This document shows positions 10,867 to 22,275 of a stretch of DNA of 64,000 nt, piece after piece (position 1 is the stretch's first letter; each line of letters starts with the position of its first letter). Below the pieces are notes generated by a model that was not told the origin of the DNA, did not search any database, and saw only the letters and a list, made by a program, of their open reading frames with translations. The position numbers were made by a program, and so were the translations under genes. Source of the DNA: Callorhinus ursinus (lineage: Eukaryota > Chordata > Mammalia > Carnivora > Otariidae); contig NW_020312902.1 in NCBI RefSeq assembly GCF_003265705.1, positions 16,556,970-16,620,969 on the forward strand, given 5' to 3'.

Positions 10867-11262
10867 CCAAAAGAATCAAAGCCCAGAGCAATGTGGAATG
10901 CATTCTTTTCTACAGATATAGCTAAGCACTATATATTATGCGGCTCCAATACTAATGCAGACTTTATCCTTTTCATTAAGGAACAGGGGTAGCCCTATAA
11001 TTATGTGAGGCCCAAAGGAGCAACAGCACATTCAGTGTACTTTAAACAGAGTTTAACCCTAGGACTATCCATCTGTACATGCTTCTGGCGGGAAGCAGGT
11101 AACTGTCCTTTAAGGAAATGATTCTGGCTTTGGGACTGGAAACAACCTTAAAACTCTCATTTACTTTCTGGAAATAATGCTTAGAGATGATGTCTGGACT
11201 GCCTTATTAATGTGGACACCCTTGTTCTTTCAGCTACCTTCCCATAACTAAACAGACCTCAC
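10867..11262. other. BTRC intron remainder, unique
   Basis: Nothing recognised apart from the 35-bp repeat at 10832-10866. Confidence 0.5.
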
Positions 11263-11400
11263 CTTGATTGTGTTGTCTCGAAGGCCGCTTACTATCTTTT
11301 GATCATCATACTGTAAACAGTAAACTCCTTTGCTTGTTTCACTTCGACAGTGGATTCTCTGTAAACTATGTCTTCCACATCTCCAATTAGATTCTATTGT
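11263..11400 (-). CDS. BTRC: BTRC coding exon, residues about 281-326 (start of WD40 propeller)
   Basis: This 138-nt exon is 46 whole codons: [29 protein letters not shown]. The acceptor is CTCCTCAG at 11401-11408 and the donor is GTGAGG at 11262-11257. It links the F-box linker to the first WD blade. Tyr (about 307) and Arg of Gly-Leu-Arg-Asp (about 321) correspond to the degron contacts Tyr271 and Arg285 in the 569-residue isoform numbering. His-Ser-Leu-Gln-Arg-Ile-His is BTRC-like; FBXW11 has Asn and Gln at the variable sites. Confidence 0.98.
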
Positions 11401-12094
11401 CTGAGGAGAAGGAACGGTAAAGAGGAAGTAATTAGGAAAGGACCAGAACTAAATTCTTATCTTTCATGGCAACCAATGACAAATGCTCAATGCTTCACTC
11501 TATTCAATACATAGACCTTAAGGCAAACTAAAAATGTTTTTAAAAAGCCACTGTTTAAAATTGTGTAACATTTTCCCATTTGCAAAGTTATTAAAGATTT
11601 ATTTTCTAGAGCTCTCCTGCATATAACTCAATTAAATGATAAACTGGTGGAAAGAGGGCAACAGAGGACAAGCTATGAACTACAGAAGGTTATGTGCTCG
11701 GTGCTCCTCATACATATGTGGTAGCCATTTCTAGTAGTGAACTTCCAGGAAGGCTCAATTCAGAAGATATCTGAATATCACATTATAAGTACAACTTCAA
11801 CAGTCTCACTGCTATTGCATGGAGATATCATCTTCTCTCTCTCATTTGCCTACCAGTAAACAATCTTTAAAAGCTTTAAAATTTTTTGCCTGGCAATTCA
11901 CTGTATTTTACCTACCCTATTTACTTAAAAGAAATTTATTTTTAACCCACATTAATAAACCTTAATGGGTTTGCTGTAACAATGCTGTAACTGAGACTTG
12001 TTGGCTCTATTATGTGTTTGATTCTGATGATTGCTGATGAATGCTGATGATTCTCTAGTATTTGGCAAATACTCAAATATACATAGATTCTTAC
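11401..12094. other. BTRC intron with repeat copy 2
   Basis: This 694-bp intron is unique except for the 35-bp repeat at 11991-12025 and a short local duplication after it ('tgctgatga' twice at about 12032-12050). Confidence 0.6.
11991..12025. repeat. 35-bp direct repeat, copy 2
   Basis: An exact copy of 10832-10866, 1,159 bp away, separated from it by the 11263-11400 exon. It is followed by a small GATGA/TGCTGATGA slippage-like tract. Confidence 0.95.
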
Positions 12095-12191
12095 CTCAAT
12101 GTCTTGTATAATTTTAGGATAAAGTGCTCTATAGAAAGAGTTGGGAGGAGCATTCCCATCAGGAGGTTTGTTTTTGAATAAATACTGTCCC
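12095..12191 (-). CDS. BTRC: BTRC coding exon, residues about 248-280 (F-box to WD40 linker)
   Basis: This 97-nt exon reads [25 protein letters not shown]. The first base completes Trp (TG from the upstream exon plus G). The acceptor is TTTTTTAG at 12192-12199 and the donor is GTAAGA at 12094-12089. It encodes the alpha-helical linker that holds the propeller at a fixed angle to the F-box. Asn-Ala after Asp-Gly is present in BTRC and absent from FBXW11. Confidence 0.97.
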
Positions 12192-13675
12192 CTAAAAAAC
12201 AACAAATATTTCCCAATAAAAATCACAGTATTATACATTTACAGGGAGCTTCATAGTACTTCAAAGTGTTTTCACAGTTACCATTCCATATAGTATCTAT
12301 AACTAGCCTGGAAAGGTATGAAGCTAAGCCTGATTTCAGGAGTCCCATGTCAACAAATCACTTTCTGGGTTCTAAGGAACTAGGTCAACACTGATTGTCA
12401 ACACGATGATTTGCAATGTAGCCATCAGAGTATAATGGTATAAGGTCAACAAACAGAATACATATAATCAGAATTTATCAACTGGTCTTTCAAACCTCTA
12501 TAACACATAGATTCATTGGTCTTATCTTTTGAAAATTTTGTTGGTGATGGTAACTACTATCTCTGAACTGGGCACATGCCCCACAGTTTTTGTTTTTTTT
12601 TTTTCCCACTGAGTAAAGCTGTGCCAGCGTCAGCGTAGCCTAGCATTGTGGGCAGTGAGAATGCCTCTGTCATGGAGACCGTTTTTTCTAGACTTCCCTT
12701 ACATGGGGTAAGGTATGGTGGCAGCTCAGGCACCCAGGCTGCTCGTGATCGGTATAGCTATGCTGTAAAAGGAGCAATTCAGTTCATTTCGACAGAAGAC
12801 AAAGGGAACACAGGAGTGTCCAGCGGCGGGTACAGAAGAAGACAAAGACACCTAAGAGCACTGTGCTATCAGGTCTAAAGTGTGACACTCTTTCACAGGT
12901 GTGTCCCTGGCTGTGCACATACATACATGCATTTATTGCCTCTCCTTGATTCCAGTGGGCAACATTTGTTAGTATCTCCTTCCTTATGACAGCACATCTC
13001 TGGAATACTCATATCCCAAGCTAGATCTTTGCTACAAAAAAAAAATCAGTAAATGGCAATCACTTCCTGCTGGGTAAAAAATTTAATTCCTCATCCTGAA
13101 GTTAAGAACCCACCAAACACGGTGTGGAAGCTAGTAAACCCCACTATGGGTGTACTAACTGCTGTTCTCACTGGCACTGTGCCTTGCAAAGTGGAGATAG
13201 GCAGAAATGCCTCTGAGTGTAATCCTGGCACCAGAGAAATCATGTTTTCTCTGGGCCAGTCATCCACTCCTCCCTCTATAGCTCCATTACAATATAATTA
13301 ATTGTTCAGTGTCTCCAGGAGCGCTTCTCCCCTGCCCTCTTCCTATTATACACCTTCAAAATTAGTTGAGGAAATTTCCTATCAGGAAGGTAACTGGCTT
13401 TCACTTCTGTGTTAATACAGGAAGGGAAATCTACAATGGAGAAGCTAAAATAATAGTTTTTAAAAGGGGGCTAATCGGAGCAAGAAACATGATACACCAA
13501 CATAAAGGGCAAACAAGACACATTTTGAAATAATTCTAGGTTACAAGTACACTTCCCTGAACAATCTTATTCTATAAACACACTGCAAGCAAACAAGAGA
13601 TTTGGGATGAAGAAATTTTAAGTCTGGTTAATAATTATAACTTCATAATTTCAATTCCAACATCCTTTCATGAGG
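12192..13675. other. BTRC intron, unique part
   Basis: No recognised transposon or exon. Poly-T at 12588-12604 and poly-A at 13036-13045 are present but without SINE bodies. Small open frames (for example 12648-12878 plus) show no recognisable domain. Confidence 0.5.
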
Positions 13676-13679
13676 TGAG

Positions 13680-13832
13680 AATCACTTACATTTATTTTGC
13701 AGATAAAGAAATCAAATGTCAGGGAGATTATTAGGTAATCTGTTCAAGGTCACATAGCCAGCGAGAGACTGGAATTTGAATCTAGGTCTGACTTTAGAGC
13801 CTACACTCTTAACTACTTTACTGTCTCCAGGG
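13680..13832 (-). mobile_element. MIR, antisense
   Basis: Complement of the MIR core: 'cttacatttattttgcagat' at about 13686, 'tcaaggtcacatagccag' at about 13743, 'gaatttgaatctaggtctga' at about 13773, and 'cactcttaactacttt' at about 13805. Flanks are eroded. Confidence 0.9.
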
Positions 13833-16582
13833 GCCACCATCCTTCATAGATTCCTGTCCCCCTTTTAATCTCTGGCAATTGAATACAGGCATCCCAGGAT
13901 TTTCTTCATACATAACGAAACTATCTCTACATCCCAAGAAAAAACTCTGATCTCATTTTTTACCTCAATGTATTTTTCATGCCTTGTTAGATTATCTAAA
14001 TTTCTTTCAAGTTAAAGGTGCTACAAAAAAAAGGTGGCAAGGTGTGGAAAACTGGTTTTTCAGTCTAGATCTGTGTTGTAAGTCAAAACCTTTTATGATG
14101 GAAGCTCTCCGACAACAGGGACCACTTCTATGTGAAATGCCTAGTACCTTTGAGAATGTGAATACATGATAAATGCTAAATATTAAATTTAGAATGTTAC
14201 CATAAAATGTGATCTGCTGATTAAGAAAATGGACTTCCCCAAGTGATCTTTTATTTTACTTTTAAGAGTTACCATTACTGAGCAGAGAGAGTACATTCAA
14301 TGTTATTCAAGACAGAAAATGACAGAGTTCATGTCATGAACTGTCAAATTCATCTAGATACAAAATACAACAGTGGAGTAGAAGTTAAACCCAAAGCTTC
14401 ATTAGACAACTAGATTTACTTATTTATTTTTGGTTGGAGGAAATGGAAAAAACTTTCAAAGCCAGCATTTGGGGCAAGGTATAACAGAAAGACTTTATTG
14501 ACACAGTAGGCTTAGTAAAACAATCTGAAAGAAGATGAGAACGTGATCATAGATTAAATTTTTTAAAAAGTGGGGGAGGACACTAACACAAGAAGAAAGG
14601 CAACATTTAAAAATAGAAGCAGCCAGAGAAAGTCAAGGGGATATTAGAGGAGGTCTTCATGGGGTGGACAAATACTTGTAATTTCACGGGGCTCTATCAA
14701 GCTAAGATGACAAATGTGGCCAAAGACAAAGAGGAATATGGTCCAAACTCCGAAGGATACTCAAAAGAACAGGAATGGGTTCCTGTGGTTGAACAGATAG
14801 CAGAAAGAGTGATAATTAATACTGGATCCTAGATTATTTCTCAGCCATCCCTTCACATACCCCTTTAAAAGGCCAAAAGGCCATCTTTTCAATCATCTTG
14901 TTTGTTTTCTCTCTTTGTAACTAACATAACAGATCTTGCTATTTACTGCCACCCCCAAGCAAAACTGTGGAGCCTACGCTTATCTTTGGCATTTTCACAT
15001 GCATCTGCCTTCAAAAAAAGAAATCAGTAAACTCCCAATGTCTGATAAAGGTTTACTGTTATTTACAGTCCAAATAGGAGCAAAGTGTATTTTAACAGGG
15101 AAGAAAACCTTTATCACTATGGGAGTGAATAATCTCTGTGATAGAGATTTCAGGCCAGGAGTTCCAATTTGGAGGAGAGTCTCTTTTCTTTTCTTTTTTT
15201 CCCATGAGGGGTAGTGGAATATTCCTAGCTATCCTAAAATTTTCCCATGTCATCAACTGCTCTATATCTAAGGCTGGTCCTGACATGCTTAGCAAAATGA
15301 TGGACTTTGAATCCCATACAACTATATACTTTTTTGCTTTTTTATACCTTTAAAAGAGTTTATTTCCAAAGTATGAAGTAAGTTATGAAAAGGCTTTACA
15401 GATTTTTCTATATAGTGAAGTGAGAATAAGAAAAACATATTTGGGAAGAGTAACACTATGCTTTCATTTATTCATTTTTATATAGCCAAAGGATTGCCTG
15501 ATATTTGCTTCCTTTAACTGAATGAGAGAAATTTTAAAGTCTTCCTAATAGCCACAATGACAAAAATTTCTTAAAGCCTTTGGTATAATACTTAGAGGTC
15601 ATTATGTTTATTATATATTAATGAATTTCAAAGATGCAATAACAACAAAAAAGAAGCCAACTATATTTTAAGGAAAATTGCTAAGAAAAGCTGATCCTCT
15701 TTTCTTAACTGTTTTGTATCTCTTTATGGTCCAAGATAAATAATTGATAAAATTAATTGCCTAGGATATCCCTGAGCACACATATGCCTACTGGTGCATA
15801 TCTATCAGCTAAAATACTTAATATGTCACCTTTATTTTACTTATGAAATATTCACACCTGACTTTCCTAGTGACATTTTAGAGACATCCCCTGAAAGTAC
15901 ATATAGAAGCCATCTTCCACAAGTTTGAATGAAACGGTACCTTTATGTTAAAAGAACAACAAAACTGGTTAAGTCTCTTAGGCTGCTAACTATATAATGC
16001 CTTTAGGAATTTGGGAATAAGCAGTACAATCTTGAGAAAATATGGGGCTTATGAAGAAAACAGTGATATAAACTAGGATCCCACATTTCACTCTTTCTGA
16101 TGGCTAGAGTTCTTATTCTAGTTGAGTGTAAAAATAATTTTGATTACAAAGGTGAGAAAACACCACAGGCATGGATTAAAGACAAGAAATCTTCTGAAGG
16201 AGAAAATACTTATTTGTTCAGGATCGTTTCAGGCATCTGATGGCTTCTGTGTGATTTAAAGTCATCTGTCTTACAAACTGCCTATCAAACCTTTGTCAGG
16301 ACACTAGTTTCTGCCCAGAGAACAGGATGCTCTAAACGGAAGTCAGTTTTTAATAATTTTTGCAAAGCAGTATTAACACATTATTATGTCATTTATCAGC
16401 GATTGTTCAGAAGAAAAACAGCTAAGTACATGTACAAACTATTTCACATTTTGTGCTATAAACCAGCTGAATCATTATATTAAATGATAAGCAGTCTCAC
16501 TGGTTCCCAGTGTTATTCCAATGATTCTGAATGGTCAGGTCCTGAAGCTCATCTATAATAGCAAGAAAGTTAAAAGGCTCAC
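13833..16582. other. BTRC intron, unique part
   Basis: About 2.7 kb without a recognised recent repeat. A short block near 14110-14170 ('cctagtacctttgagaatgtg...aatacatgataaatgc') may be a degraded L2 3' end. No exon is seen. Confidence 0.45.
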
Positions 16583-16769
16583 CACCCTCTTCGTTCTGCC
16601 AGGCCTCTCCACAGAGAATCTGTCCTGACCATTCTCTCAATGAGCTTCTTCCATAACATGCCATCAGATGTCACTCGGTACCATTCCTTACATACAAGTT
16701 CAGCAGCACATAGTGATTTGGCATCCAGGTATGACAGAATGTTCTCAGCAATGTGATCCAAACCCCGAG
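16583..16769 (-). CDS. BTRC: BTRC coding exon, residues about 186-248 (F-box)
   Basis: This 187-nt exon carries the complete F-box: [19 protein letters not shown]..., then Val-Cys-Lys-Glu-Trp-Tyr-Arg-Val and Leu-Trp-Lys-Lys-Leu-Ile. This domain binds SKP1 and so docks the receptor on CUL1/RBX1. The acceptor is CGCCCCAACAG at 16770-16780 within a C-rich tract and the donor is GTGAGC at 16582-16577. It enters with two bases of Ala and leaves with two bases of Trp. Ala-Lys-Ser, Tyr-Arg-Val-Thr-Ser-Asp and Ser-Leu-Trp-Arg distinguish BTRC from FBXW11, which as recalled has Ala-Arg-Ser, Gln-Arg-Val-Ile-Ser-Glu and Pro-Leu-Trp-Lys. Confidence 0.98.
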
Positions 16770-18650
16770 CTGTTGGGGCGGGGGGTGGAGGCCAAGAAGA
16801 AGAATATAGGTGGTGAATGATTTTTCACAAAAGGTCCTTGAAAACAGAACAGCATTTATTCTGCTCTGAAGGCACATCATTGTCCCTAGTGTGGTCCGGT
16901 TTCTTTTTCAAACAGAAACTTGGGTAAAATGAGTGTCAATAATTTTTCCATAAGGTTACAGAAATGAACAGTATTTTCCATCTTCCTTTAGATAAGGAAG
17001 TTAAAGCTAACAACCAGCAAACCCCCCAAGACATTAAAAATAAAAAGGATTCCAGAAAACAATTCACATCTATCTATATGGATTTCAGCACTAGGGGATG
17101 TTCTATGGATGGCATCTCAAAGTCTGTGATTCAGACCCCCCCAAATCTCTATATTAGGTCCATTTCTCATTCTGTTTCTATTACTGCTGCAGTTCCAAAG
17201 CTGTTCAGTAAAAGAAATATCCTTTAAATGTACTGGAGGAGAGGCACTAAGTCAGAATGTGCTGGGTTATAGAATTTTGGGCATGCAGAAAGGAAAGAAG
17301 AAGGAAATACAGATTGGTATAAGAATAATATCCTGAGAGGAAAGACAGAGAGGTATGTTTAAGTTCAAGAATAAGTTTAATTTCAGATGTTTAAAAAAAC
17401 TATATTTGACAGTAGTTGCTGCTATAAAACCTAAATGACAGTTGACCAAAAAAACAAAAAACAAAACAAAACTCCAGACCAATAAATAACTTGGTTAGCA
17501 TTTCAGAGACCATCTTGTAGGATGTATAGAGGAAAACAGTGAAAGTAGATCTTGGGCTGCCTAAACTGGATGCCCTTCCCAATTAATTGGGTGGATACCA
17601 CCCAAATCTGTACTGAGGCCTCAGAGGACTAGATCCTATAAAATAGGATGATCATACTAATAAAGCTTTTGGCTGCTGTTCTAATTCACAAGTGAGACAA
17701 ACACATTCAAAGTTATTTCTCTTTCAGGTTACGTATCAGAGGTTTGCTAAAGACTTAAATAGTGCAGAAGGATTCCTTCATACTCCGACTCCCTGAGGCA
17801 CAAACTTAACAAATAGGAAAGAGAATACCACATTTCATTTTGTGCCTTTCCCTTGAATCACACAAAGACACACTTGGATGCCATTAGCAACAATCCAAAT
17901 GTGCTTAAACATTATTCTAATTATAAAGTTGTATGGATAGCAGTCACATTTTTCAGCAGATTTGGAAAAGAAAGCATTAAATGGATTTTGTTTGGCTGGC
18001 ATCACATGTTCATATTTAAGCATAAGCAGATGGAGGCATCCATCACCTAATTCTTATTAAAGGAAAATGACTATAAGCCAATTAAAGATATAATAACTAG
18101 TTCTTCATGCAAAAAACAGTGATGGTACAATTCCTGCATGTTTAAATTGAAACTTTCTACACCATCAGAAGTTTCCAAAATCCATTCCTGTGTTTTTAAT
18201 GGCTATCATCAAATTGTTCCTGATCTTTCACTGTCCCTACAGTAAGTCTTTGGAAGTAATTTCACCTAACACTCCAAACAAACCCATTACATTAATGGAT
18301 TATAGGCATTTTTGGACGTAGTTTGGTTTACTAAATGTAGCCAGACGGTGTAGGTTTATAAGTTAAAATGGCCATAAAACATTAGACTGATGCTTTAGTA
18401 TCTTATAAAGTGGTCAGCAGATACACACCAGGGATCAGGATTAGGCAAAGGATACACAGGTCTAATCAACTCCTGTTCAATTCTTAGTGGTGGTATATGC
18501 TTGAGATAGTAGCATGTCTCAGAAATTGGGGAGAGCACAGTAATGAGGTACACACAGATTGTTCACACAATGAAAACTGTTTGCCTATGGCTAAAACAAA
18601 ATCCAATGAGTGAAGAAGGGGCAGAAGTCTATTCTATTTAACAAAAAATA
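16770..18650. other. BTRC intron, unique part
   Basis: No repeat family was recognised with confidence in this 1.9 kb. A C-rich polypyrimidine tract for the 16583-16769 acceptor lies at 16771-16800 (antisense). Confidence 0.5.
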
Positions 18651-18842
18651 GGGGCGCCTGGGTGGCTCAGTCGGTTAAGCATCTGCCTTTGGCTCAGGTC
18701 ATGGTCCCAGGGTCCTGGGATTGAGCCCCGCATCGGGCTCCCTGCTCAGCGGGAAGCCTGCTTCTCCCTCTCCCACTCCCCCTACTTGTGTTCCCTCTCT
18801 CGCTGTGTCTCTCTGTCAATAAATAAAATCTTAAAAAAAAAA
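18651..18842 (+). mobile_element. CanSINE, full length
   Basis: Canonical head GGGGCGCCTGGGTGGCTCAG, 'ggtcctgggattgagccccg', CT-rich middle and tail AATAAAATCTTAAAA. Flanked by AAAAAATAG at 18643-18651 and 18836-18845. Confidence 0.95.
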
Positions 18843-19009
18843 TAGGTAAAAATTTAGCTTTAAAATGGTTATTTCTAAGCTATAAATAGGTATTTCTTTT
18901 GTTTTAAAGGGTGATTTAAATTCTAATTTTGGAAAAACAAATTTAAAAAAGATAACTGGCAAAGATTAAGCAAAGTAGTAATACACAGTTTTGCAGAGGG
19001 CTGGTATAT

Positions 19010-19440
19010 TTTTTCATAGAGGACAGTTTGGCACAAGTATTAAAAACCTTGAAACTCTTCATAATTCTTTAATATACGAATCCCACTTCTGTTATTTTTT
19101 CCTAGGGTACCCAAAAGATCAGTGAGTAAGAATGTCCACCACAGCAAAGTTTATAGTAAGAAAAATACTTTAAACTACCTAAATGTTCAAAAAAGGGGTT
19201 AAATATATGAGCTTTGGCCATCAGAAAGAATATATAATACTATAAATAATTATGTTTTAAAAGAACACTTAGGAAAATACATTAAGAGAACATAGTAAAA
19301 AAAATGCTACAAACACTTATGATCCCAGCTTTAGAAGGAAATATATACAACTAGAAAAAATAGTAAGGCCAAAATACTAATAGCACATTAGCAGCTATCT
19401 CTGAATGGTGGGGTTCTGGGAAATTTCATTTTTATATTTT
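19010..19440 (+). mobile_element. Old L1 3'-UTR fragment, sense
   Basis: Diverged L1M-type 3' end: 'cagtttggcacaagtattaa', 'ttatagtaagaaaaatactt', 'aactacctaaatgttcaa', then 'ctatctctgaatggtggggt' near 19396. Boundaries are approximate. Confidence 0.6.
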
Positions 19441-19589
19441 AAACTGTTTTGAATTCCCTAAATTTCCTATAACTTCTATAATCAGGAAACTGAAAAAAAA
19501 AAACCAAGATATGATATTTTATAGATTCACTCATCTTTTGTACTCTATTTTCTCCTTTTTTTGAGAAACAGAATGCTAGCAAGCCAGTG

Positions 19590-19721
19590 TTGGGGAGGGA
19601 CAGGGGGAGAGAGAGAGAGAACTGAGCCCAAGGCAGGGCTTGATCTCCGGACCCTGAGATCATGACCTGAGCCGAAATCAAGAATCGGACGCTTAACCTG
19701 ACTGAGCCACCCAGGCACCCC
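19590..19721 (-). mobile_element. CanSINE, 3'-truncated, antisense
   Basis: Starts in the purine-rich middle ('gggacagggggagagaga') and runs to 'gactgagccacccaggcacc'. The A-tail part of the element is missing or degraded ('cttttttTGAGA' at about 19555 could be its remnant). Confidence 0.85.
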
Positions 19722-19908
19722 TGCACTGTATTTCCTTCTAAAATAAACTTTTAACAAAGAGGACAACCTTATGTTTTCTTGAGATAGCATTTGCCCCAAA
19801 TACTGATGTCTACAATAGTGTCCTAGGATCACCACTGAGCATTCAGTAAAACCACATTATCCTCCCCCGACCCACAAAAGTATTTTAAGTGTGTGTGCAC
19901 ATGTGTAT

Positions 19909-20061
19909 TTATTTATTTTTATTTATTTTATTATGTTATGTTAGTCACCATACATCATTAGTTTTGATGTAGTGATCCACGCTTCATTGTTTTCGTACAA
20001 CACCCAGTGCTCCATGCAGTATGTGCCCTCCTTAATACCCATCTCCAGGCTCACCCATTCT
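19909..20061 (-). mobile_element. 5'-truncated L1 3' end, antisense, about 150 bp
   Basis: The complement of a carnivore L1 terminus: T/A-rich tail, 'attatgttatgttagtcacc', 'cacccagtgctccatgcagt', 'taatacccatctccaggctc'. Imperfect flanking duplication GCACATGTGTATTTA / GCGCATGTGTGTATTTA supports a retrotransposed, severely 5'-truncated copy. Confidence 0.85.
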
Positions 20062-20270
20062 GCGCATGTGTGTATTTAAACATATATATAGTTTACGAGA
20101 GCTATTTGGTTACTGAGAACAGTGAGACTGCAAAGCCAGGAGTTTACATATTTAATGTCATAAGACTCCTGAGATATTTTTCTTTCTAAAATACTCAATT
20201 AAAAATGTTTCCTATTCAGTCCTATAATTTAAATATTCTGTTGATAAATTCCCATAGAAATCTAAATCCA

Positions 20271-20441
20271 GGGCGCCTGGGTGGCTCAGTTGGTTAAGCG
20301 ACTGCCTTCAGCTCAGGTCATGATCCTGGCGTCCTGGGATCGAGTCCCGCATAGGGCTCCCTGTTCGGCGGGGAGTCTGCTTCTCCCTCTTACCCTCCCC
20401 CCTCTCATGCGCTCTCTCTCAAATAAATTCTTAAAAAAAAA
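20271..20441 (+). mobile_element. CanSINE, full length
   Basis: Head GGGCGCCTGGGTGGCTCAGT, 'ccctcttaccctccccc' middle, tail 'caaataaattcttaaaa'. Near-identical flanks AGAAATCTAAATCCA at 20256-20270 and GAAATCAAATCCA at 20442-20454. Confidence 0.95.
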
Positions 20442-20777
20442 AGAAATCAAATCCAAGTATATAAGTTAGCATATCTTAAAAACTCAGACACATTATTGAG
20501 TAACACTTCAGAACATATTTTATTTGCATCTCTGAATGGGTTAAGAACAGGATGACTAGAAGGGCATGAGATATGGAGAAGACAGGGGCAAGAGGAGTCT
20601 CTATTTCCAGAGTGTGACTTGGGGTATTTATACCTCAAGAAGGTACGATTAAAGGACTCAGTTTATAAAAATCAAGCCAATAAAGACTTTCAACAAGAGA
20701 GAGGAGGATCCAGTTCCATTACCATTGTAACATGTTTTCCAGGCAAATTAATGGCCCACAAATACCCGTAGACATAC

Positions 20778-21009
20778 CTGGCAGAGCAGTTATGAAATCC
20801 CTCTGCAACATAGGTTTAAGATACGAGTTTATGTGCCCATGTTGGTAATGACACATTTGGGATATAAGATGTTCCACAAATTCCACTTGATCGGACTCTG
20901 ACCACTGCTCAAAATACTTGACACACAGTTCCTTTTCCTTCTCATAGCTTGCTGAGAGTTTTCGTTGCTTGGGCACAATCATACTGGAAGTGCCATTGGC
21001 AAGTTTTGT
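20778..21009 (-). CDS. BTRC: BTRC coding exon, residues about 109-186 (dimerisation segment)
   Basis: This 232-nt exon starts in frame with [14 protein letters not shown] and includes [18 protein letters not shown], ending Phe-Ile-Thr-Ala-Leu-Pro plus one base of Ala. The acceptor is CTTCTACAG at 21010-21018 and the donor is GTATGT at 20777-20772. It contains the helical D-domain just before the F-box, which is known to mediate homo- and heterodimerisation of beta-TrCP proteins. It joins exactly to the 16583-16769 exon across a 4.0-kb intron. Confidence 0.98.
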
Positions 21010-21554
21010 CTGTAGAAGGAGTGGATTAAAAGAAACAAAAAACAGTAAGTATCGAAAATGAGGGAAATAAATACTTTTCTGATCTGGCATGCTATGTTAC
21101 GTCTATATGTTGGAGCTCACTCTGTTACTTATTAGTAATTGGATATTTGTGAATAGCAATTACATGGAAAGCCATACAAAGACCACAGTAAATTGGTAAA
21201 TCAGGAATCATGCTGGACAACTAGGCATCCCCATTCCTAAAAGTTCACAGGAAGATATTATTTGGCGATCTATACATGAAAACTGAAAGCTGAAAGCATG
21301 TTAAGTTATTATTACTGGCAAGTGAAAAAGCTAATTTGCTTTTTCTTGTATACACCAGTTACTGGACATTTATACAATTACTTGCTCACTACTTATTTTT
21401 TAATATAAGAAACTTCCACGCAAAGAAAGGCTGATGAATAATTTGAGACTCTAGTACCTTTGGAGATAAAGCTTTACTGTAACATTTATATGCTCAATCT
21501 ACCCTTTTCCTTCTAAAAAAGAAATCAAAATTACATGCCATAAAATCTTTTTAT

Positions 21555-21770
21555 TAATTAGTTCATTCAGTAAATATCAATTAAACACCTACAATGTGTC
21601 AAACACTGTCCTAGGTGCTAGGAATACAACACTGGACAAAAGTAACAGTCTCTATCATCAGGCACTTCTACTGTAGTGTGTACAGCAAGATCAAACCATT
21701 AAACAAATAGATGGAAAATATAATGTGGATAGTGCTATTAAGAAAAATAAGGAGACAGAAAAAATGTACG
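21555..21770 (-). mobile_element. L2 3' end, antisense (first part)
   Basis: Complement of the L2 3' region: 'ttcattcagtaaatatcaat', 'cctacaatgtgtcaaacact', 'gtcctaggtgctaggaatac', 'agtgctattaagaaaaataa'. It continues after the LTR at 22276. Confidence 0.75.
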
Positions 21771-22275
21771 GCCCAAAATTCTTGGCTCCTGGTATACACA
21801 TATCTTCTCTCAGCTGTTCAAACAAACACATAGGTACTGCTTTGATTTAATTAATGTGCCAAATCAGCTGACCTTAAGATAGGGAGATTACTGTGATGAG
21901 CTCTTTAAAAGCAGAGAGTTTGCTCCAATTGGTTGCTGGAGAAGAAGGGGGACCCACATGGAAAAGGATGTGGTCAGACTCTGGGAGCTGCCAGAGCTGC
22001 CAGATGACAGCCAGTAAGGAAATGGGGACCTCAATCCTACAAAGGCAAGGAACTAAATTCTGGCAACAAGGATCTGAGAAGAGGATTTTCCCTCAGAGCC
22101 TCCAGATGTGAACCCAGCCTGGTCAGCATCTTCATTTCAGCCTTGTGATACTAGGAGCAGAGGACCCCCAGCCACGCCGTGCCAGAATTCTGACCTAGAA
22201 AACTGTGAGCTGATGAATGGGTGCTATTTTAACCTGGTAATTTGTTATGAAGCAATTAAAAAAACACCAAAAAAA
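21771..22275 (+). mobile_element. MaLR-type LTR (MLT1-like), inserted in L2
   Basis: The interior shows the degraded pattern 'atgaaaaggatgtggtcaga...', followed by 'cagccttgtgatactaggag', 'gaaaactgtgagctgatgaa' and 'ggtaatttgttatgaagcaa', which matches the 3' part of ERVL-MaLR solo LTRs. No internal coding region is present. The L2 match resumes on the other side. Subfamily not determined. Confidence 0.6.

Noticed and set aside
10832..12025. Idea that the 35-bp repeat is a miniature transposon
   Set aside because: No terminal inverted repeats, no target duplications, and only two copies seen in the window.
18651..18720. tRNA-like A and B boxes in CanSINE heads
   Set aside because: They are tRNA-Lys-derived SINE promoters, not functional tRNA genes; the acceptor stem does not close and the sequence is dispersed in many copies.
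20281..20469. Open frames starting Met-Ala-Gln-Leu/Trp-Val-Lys-Arg-Leu, recurring at several sites
   Set aside because: All are translations of the CanSINE head and body in one frame.
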